From positions 1-16,644 of the forward strand of contig JAURNF010000190.1 in assembly GCA_030830285.1 (NCBI GenBank): a DNA stretch of 16,644 bases. Reading direction: 5' to 3'. Position 1 is the first letter of the stretch. Every line of letters starts with the position of its first letter. The position numbers and the translations under genes are program-made. Positions 12,897-16,644 of this stretch are shown in pieces. Source of the stretch: Candidatus Kapaibacterium sp. (GTDB taxonomy: Bacteria > Bacteroidota > Ignavibacteria > Kapaibacteriales > Kapaibacteriaceae). The notes below the pieces were generated by a model, which was given only the letters and a program-made list of their open reading frames with translations, was not told the DNA's origin and ran no database searches.

Positions 12897-15137
12897 TTAG
12901 CGTCCTGCGATGAGGTTCAGCGCTGAGCCAGCCTTGAACCAGCCGAGCTGCTGCTCGTTCATGGTGTGCTTGAGCTCGATTGTGTCGCTTGATCCGTCGT
13001 CGTGCTTGACTGCGAGGGAGACGTTCTTGCCTGGGGCAAGCGTTGTGATGTCGATCGACATGCGATCGCCTTCGCGGATCTTGTCGTAGTCAGCTGGGTT
13101 GACGAACGTGAGCGGCAACATGCCTTGCTTCTTGAGGTTGGTCTCGTGAATACGTGCGAAGCTCTTCACGATGATAGCCTTGCCACCAAGGAAGCGCGGC
13201 TCCATCGCAGCGTGCTCACGTGATGAGCCTTCACCGTAGTTCTCGTCACCAACAACAACCCATGCGATGCCGCGTGCTTTGTAGTCGCGGGCTGTGGCTG
13301 GTACTTCGCCGTATTCGCTGGTGAAGACGTTCTTGACGCTGTTCGCGGTGTCGTTGATGTAGTTGATCGCGCCAATGAACATGTTGTTCGAGATGTTGTC
13401 GAGGTGACCGCGGAAGCGCAACCATGGACCAGCCATCGAGATGTGGTCAGTGGTGCACTTGCCCTTTGCCTTGAGCAACAATGGCATGTCGATGTACTCC
13501 GATGCAACTGGTGCCGTGAAGGCTTCGAGTGCTTGGAGACGGTTGCTTGCTACGTCGATGACGACGGATACCGTGCTGCCATCAGCCGCAGGCGCAATAA
13601 AGCCTGCAGGATCTGGAACGAAGCCCTGCGCTGGAAGCTCGTCGCCAACTGGTGGCTGGAGCATGACGCCGTCAATTGGCTCCTTCATGAAGTTCGTTGT
13701 GAGCTTGCCTGCAAGCACAAACGCTGCAACTGTTTCAGGCGACGCAACGAATGCGTGCGTTTCCTTGATGCCGTCGTTGCGACCCGTGAAGTTGCGGTTG
13801 AACGATGTGATGATGGAGTTGCGATCACCTTGTTGCACATCGTGACGCTTCCATTGTCCAATGCACGGACCACATGCGTTAGCAAGTACGGTGCCGCCGA
13901 TAGCTTCCATCTTTGCAAGCACACCATCACGCTCGATGGTTGCACGAACTTGCTCGGAGCCCGGCGTGATCGTGAACTCTGCCTTTGCCTTGAGTCCGTT
14001 CTTCGATGCGAAGTCGGCAATAGCCGCAACACGACTCATGTCTTCGTACGACGAGTTCGTGCATGAGCCAATCAAACCAACACGGAGTTCTTCCGGCCAG
14101 TTGTTTTCCTTCACCGCCTTGACAAACTCAGAGAGTTCCATTGCACGGTCTGGTGTGAACGGACCATTGATGTGTGGCTCGAGTGTGTCGAGGTTGATTT
14201 CGATTACTTGATCGTAGTACGCCGATGGATTTGCGAACACTTCATCATCAGCACGCAGGTGCTCTGCCACACCGTTCGCGAGTGTTGCGACATCTGCACG
14301 ATCCGTCGAGAGCAGGTAGCGCTCCATCGATGCATCATACGGGAACACCGATGTTGTTGCACCGATTTCCGCACCCATGTTACAGATGGTGCCCTTGCCT
14401 GTTGCAGAGAACGATGCAGTTCCGTCGCCGAAGTACTCAACGATAGCGCCTGTTCCACCCTTCACTGTGAGGATGCCTGCAAGCTTTAGGATCACGTCCT
14501 TCGGGCTTGTCCAGCCGTTCATCTTGCCTGTGAGCTTCACACCGATAAGCTTCGGCATCTGAAGTTCCCATGGCATGCCAGCCATCACGTCAACCGCATC
14601 AGCACCACCAACGCCGATCGCGATCATACCCATACCACCAGCATTTGGTGTGTGCGAGTCTGTGCCGATCATCATGCCGCCTGGGAATGCGTAGTTCTCA
14701 AGCACCACTTGGTGAATGATGCCTGCGCCTGGCTTCCAGAAGCCGATGCCGTACTTCTGCGATACGCTCGACAAGAAGTCGAACACTTCCTTGTTTTCCG
14801 TGAGTGATGTCTCAAGGTCGCTCGTTGCACCGTGCTCAGCGCGGATCAAGTGGTCGCAGTGTACTGTTGATGGTACAGCAACCTTTGGAATGCCGGCCGA
14901 CATGAATTGGAGCAGCGCCATCTGTGCTGTAGCGTCCTGCATCGCAACGCGGTCGGGATTGAAGTCGACATACGCACCGCCACGTGTGTATGCTGCAGCT
15001 GGCAGCTCTACCATGTGTGCGTAGAGAATCTTCTCTGCGAGTGTGAGCGGACGTCCGACGATTGCGCGCGCGGCTGCGACCTTGGATGGAAGGTGTTCGT
15101 ACACCTTCTTGATCATGGAGATGTCTTGAGTTGCCAT
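12897..15137 (-). CDS. acn: Aconitate hydratase, mitochondrial-type
   Basis: Interconverts citrate and isocitrate through cis-aconitate in the TCA cycle; a cytoplasmic [4Fe-4S] enzyme. The 746-residue protein is closer to the mitochondrial type than to bacterial AcnA (about 890) or AcnB. The cluster ligands are Cys359 in GSCTNSSYEDMSR (357-369) and Cys422/Cys425 in ACGPCIGQW (421-429), almost identical in spacing to mammalian aconitase. Substrate-site motifs include TVHCDH (91-96), GTDSHTPNAGG (158-168), GDENYGEGSSREHAAMEPR (630-648) and SFARIHETNLKKQG (659-672). ATG 15137 has only a weak AGGT upstream. It lies 70 bases downstream of uup, behind a terminator-like hairpin. No Fe-S or TCA partner genes are adjacent. 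Confidence 0.97.
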   Translation of the reverse strand: MATQDISMIKKVYEHLPSKVAAARAIVGRPLTLAEKILYAHMVELPAAAYTRGGAYVDFNPDRVAMQDATAQMALLQFMSAGIPKVAVPSTVHCDHLIRAEHGATSDLETSLTENKEVFDFLSSVSQKYGIGFWKPGAGIIHQVVLENYAFPGGMMIGTDSHTPNAGGMGMIAIGVGGADAVDVMAGMPWELQMPKLIGVKLTGKMNGWTSPKDVILKLAGILTVKGGTGAIVEYFGDGTASFSATGKGTICNMGAEIGATTSVFPYDASMERYLLSTDRADVATLANGVAEHLRADDEVFANPSAYYDQVIEINLDTLEPHINGPFTPDRAMELSEFVKAVKENNWPEELRVGLIGSCTNSSYEDMSRVAAIADFASKNGLKAKAEFTITPGSEQVRATIERDGVLAKMEAIGGTVLANACGPCIGQWKRHDVQQGDRNSIITSFNRNFTGRNDGIKETHAFVASPETVAAFVLAGKLTTNFMKEPIDGVMLQPPVGDELPAQGFVPDPAGFIAPAADGSTVSVVIDVASNRLQALEAFTAPVASEYIDMPLLLKAKGKCTTDHISMAGPWLRFRGHLDNISNNMFIGAINYINDTANSVKNVFTSEYGEVPATARDYKARGIAWVVVGDENYGEGSSREHAAMEPRFLGGKAIIVKSFARIHETNLKKQGMLPLTFVNPADYDKIREGDRMSIDITTLAPGKNVSLAVKHDDGSSDTIELKHTMNEQQLGWFKAGSALNLIAGR

Positions 15138-15187
15138 TGACCTGTACCGTTGTTCTGAAGTATCGCGAGATAGACTGCAAATATCGG

Positions 15188-15209
15188 AAAAACGGCGGTG
15201 GATGCCGTT
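15188..15209 (-). terminator. Intrinsic terminator at the end of the uup-like gene
   Basis: On the minus strand AACGGC (15209-15204), a 7-base loop, and GCCGTT (15196-15191) are followed by more T (complement of A 15188-15190). The stem overlaps the TAA stop. It should separate uup from aconitase transcription. Confidence 0.6.
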
Positions 15210-16644
15210 ATGCGATGCGCTCGCTAAGCTCCAGCCAACGGGTCATGGCGGTGTCGAGGCTCCGCGCGGCTTCCGCATGTTCATCGGCCCAACGGTGATG
15301 GTCTTCATACGAACCTTCGCCCGAGGCCATCTTGGCTTCGATATCGGCAACAAGCGATTCGAGACGTGGGATGTCGCGCTCGAGCTGCTCAAACTCACGC
15401 TGTTCATTGAAGTTTAGCTTCTTCTTGACAGGGGGCGGCGCAGCCGCCGATTGCTGTGACTGGGCGTCGGTGCGCGCATCGTTGGACTTCTTTGAACGTG
15501 CTTCGACTTTTTCGAGGTAGCTGGTGTAATTGCCAGGGTATTCCTTGATCACACCCCCAGCTTCAAACGCCCAGATGGTGTCGACGGTTTTGTCGAGAAA
15601 CGCACGGTCGTGCGATACGATGAGAAGCACGCCTTTGAAGTACGAGAGGTAATCCTCAAGCGCCGACAGTGTGACGAGGTCGAAGTCGTTGGTGGGCTCG
15701 TCAAGGAACAACACGTTGGGGTTCGACATCAACACACGCAAGAGGCCGAGGCGGCGTCGCTCGCCCCCTGACAGCGTATGCACGTAGGCGTGCTGCTGCT
15801 TTGAGGAAAATCCGAAGCGATCGCACAATTCCTTCGCGCTGATGTACCGCTCACGTCCAACACCTGCGTCGATGTACTCGGCGATATGTCGCACGTTGGC
15901 AACCACGGTTGCGTTCTCGTCGAGATCCTTGATTTCCTGTTGGAAGAATCCGATCGTCACGGTGTCACCAATGTCAACGTAGCCCGACGTTGGACGGATG
16001 TGTCCGGCGAGAATGTTCAGGAGCGTTGTCTTGCCCGAGCCATTGGCACCAATGATGCCGATGCGATTGGAAGGAGCAGCGCGATAGGTGAAGTTGGTGA
16101 TCAGTGATCCATGCGTGATCTCGACGGCGTCGATGATCTTTCCGCCGAGGAAGCGTCCGCCGACTTCGATGTCGATATCGCGAAACTCAGTTGATGCGGT
16201 CTTCTGCTCGCGCTGCATCTTCTCGATCCAGTCGATGCGACTCTGCTGCTTGGTGCGACGTGCCTTGGCACCCTTTTGCAACCACGCGAGTTCGGTGCGG
16301 AGCTTGTTGCGCTGGTGATCTGCTGTGGCATCGGCCACGGCGATCATCGACTCCTTGCGCTCGAGGTAGGATTCGTACGAACCGTCGTACGAAAAGAGTC
16401 GGTGTTGATCGAGTTCGATGATGCGTGTGCACACTGCGTCGAGAAAGTATCGATCGTGTGTCACAAGCAAGAGTCCGCGCGATGTTGCCTGCAAGTCGTC
16501 TTGCAACCACTGCACGCTCACCGCATCGAGGTGGTTCGTTGGCTCGTCGAGAATCAGCAAGTCGGGCTCGGCCATCAGCGCGCGTGCAATTGCAACACGC
16601 TTGCGCTGTCCGCCCGACATAATGTGCACGTCGCGCAGAGGATC
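15208..16644 (-). CDS. uup: ABC-F family ATPase, Uup-like (partial, N-terminus beyond right edge)
   Basis: Cytoplasmic tandem-ATPase protein without membrane domains. ABC-F proteins act on ribosomes, and Uup is linked to ribosome function and, in E. coli, to DNA-repair phenotypes. The visible 478 residues (numbered from the window edge) begin at the first signature MSGGQRKR (9-16). NBD1 Walker B LLILDEPTNHLD (29-40) and H-loop LLVTHDRYFLD (59-69) follow, then a charged linker (about 90-165). NBD2 has Walker A GIIGANGSGKTTLL (196-209), LSGGERRR (291-298), LFLDEPTNDFD (312-322) and LLIVSHDRAFLD (340-351). The NDFD form and the following DKTVDTIWAFE resemble Uup. After a Gln/Ala/Pro linker, a C-terminal coiled-coil domain (about 405-478) is also typical of Uup. 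Roughly 150 residues, including the first Walker A, lie outside the window. Confidence 0.93.
   Translation of the reverse strand, partial: DPLRDVHIMSGGQRKRVAIARALMAEPDLLILDEPTNHLDAVSVQWLQDDLQATSRGLLLVTHDRYFLDAVCTRIIELDQHRLFSYDGSYESYLERKESMIAVADATADHQRNKLRTELAWLQKGAKARRTKQQSRIDWIEKMQREQKTASTEFRDIDIEVGGRFLGGKIIDAVEITHGSLITNFTYRAAPSNRIGIIGANGSGKTTLLNILAGHIRPTSGYVDIGDTVTIGFFQQEIKDLDENATVVANVRHIAEYIDAGVGRERYISAKELCDRFGFSSKQQHAYVHTLSGGERRRLGLLRVLMSNPNVLFLDEPTNDFDLVTLSALEDYLSYFKGVLLIVSHDRAFLDKTVDTIWAFEAGGVIKEYPGNYTSYLEKVEARSKKSNDARTDAQSQQSAAAPPPVKKKLNFNEQREFEQLERDIPRLESLVADIEAKMASGEGSYEDHHRWADEHAEAARSLDTAMTRWLELSERIA

Noticed and set aside
13404..14066. A 220-codon open frame on the + strand opposite aconitase.
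   Set aside because: Antisense shadow of a fully conserved aconitase; no ribosome binding site or recognisable motif.

Overview
The window is about 16.6 kb of compact bacterial chromosome with mostly housekeeping genes. I find no rRNA, tRNA, CRISPR array, insertion sequence or phage gene. The organism looks like a member of the Bacteroidota/Chlorobiota superphylum; a Kapabacteria-like lineage is my guess, not a demonstrated assignment. The support is a DUF721-like tail just ahead of gyrB, a mitochondrial-type aconitase, a Uup-like ABC-F protein, a planctomycete-type cytochrome lipoprotein, a baeRF-type protein, and one good match to the Bacteroidota promoter pattern (TTTG, spacer, TAnnTTTG). 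Shine-Dalgarno sequences are mixed: clear before six genes, absent or weak before metK, ahcY, the sugar nucleotidyltransferase, aconitase and the YhcH gene.

Layout. Positions 1-70 hold the last 22 codons of a DUF721/DciA-like protein. It is followed on the + strand by gyrB and, after a hairpin-rich gap, a GNAT acetyltransferase. A convergent junction with several hairpins (about 2760-2885) separates these from a four-gene minus-strand operon. In transcription order that operon encodes a secreted SLT/LysM lytic transglycosylase (8814 to 6559), a sugar-1-phosphate nucleotidyltransferase, metK and ahcY. MetK makes S-adenosylmethionine and AhcY removes the S-adenosylhomocysteine left after methylation, so the last two genes form two steps of the methyl cycle.

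Upstream, also on the minus strand, lie a bacterial archaeo-eukaryotic release-factor-like gene (baeRF3 type) and, 49 bases later, a lipoprotein with two cytochrome-like domains. A divergent intergenic region (10871-11068) leads to a + strand pair: a YhcH/YjgK/YiaL-family gene translationally coupled to a conserved-looking 92-residue protein. Convergent to these on the minus strand, in transcription order, are a uup-like ABC-F gene cut by the right edge, aconitase, and a glycosylasparaginase gene that carries a frameshift separating its Tat signal from its body.

The most unusual features are non-coding. A palindromic GGGCGAGAC/GTCTCGCCC element occurs three times, twice as an exact 28-base tandem pair, and a related but degenerate hairpin lies downstream of gyrB. 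A 12-bp perfect inverted repeat holds the start codon of the cytochrome lipoprotein in its stem and the likely ribosome binding site in its loop. I did not find a convincing new multi-gene system. The closest candidates are the baeRF/cytochrome pair and the YhcH/small-protein pair.
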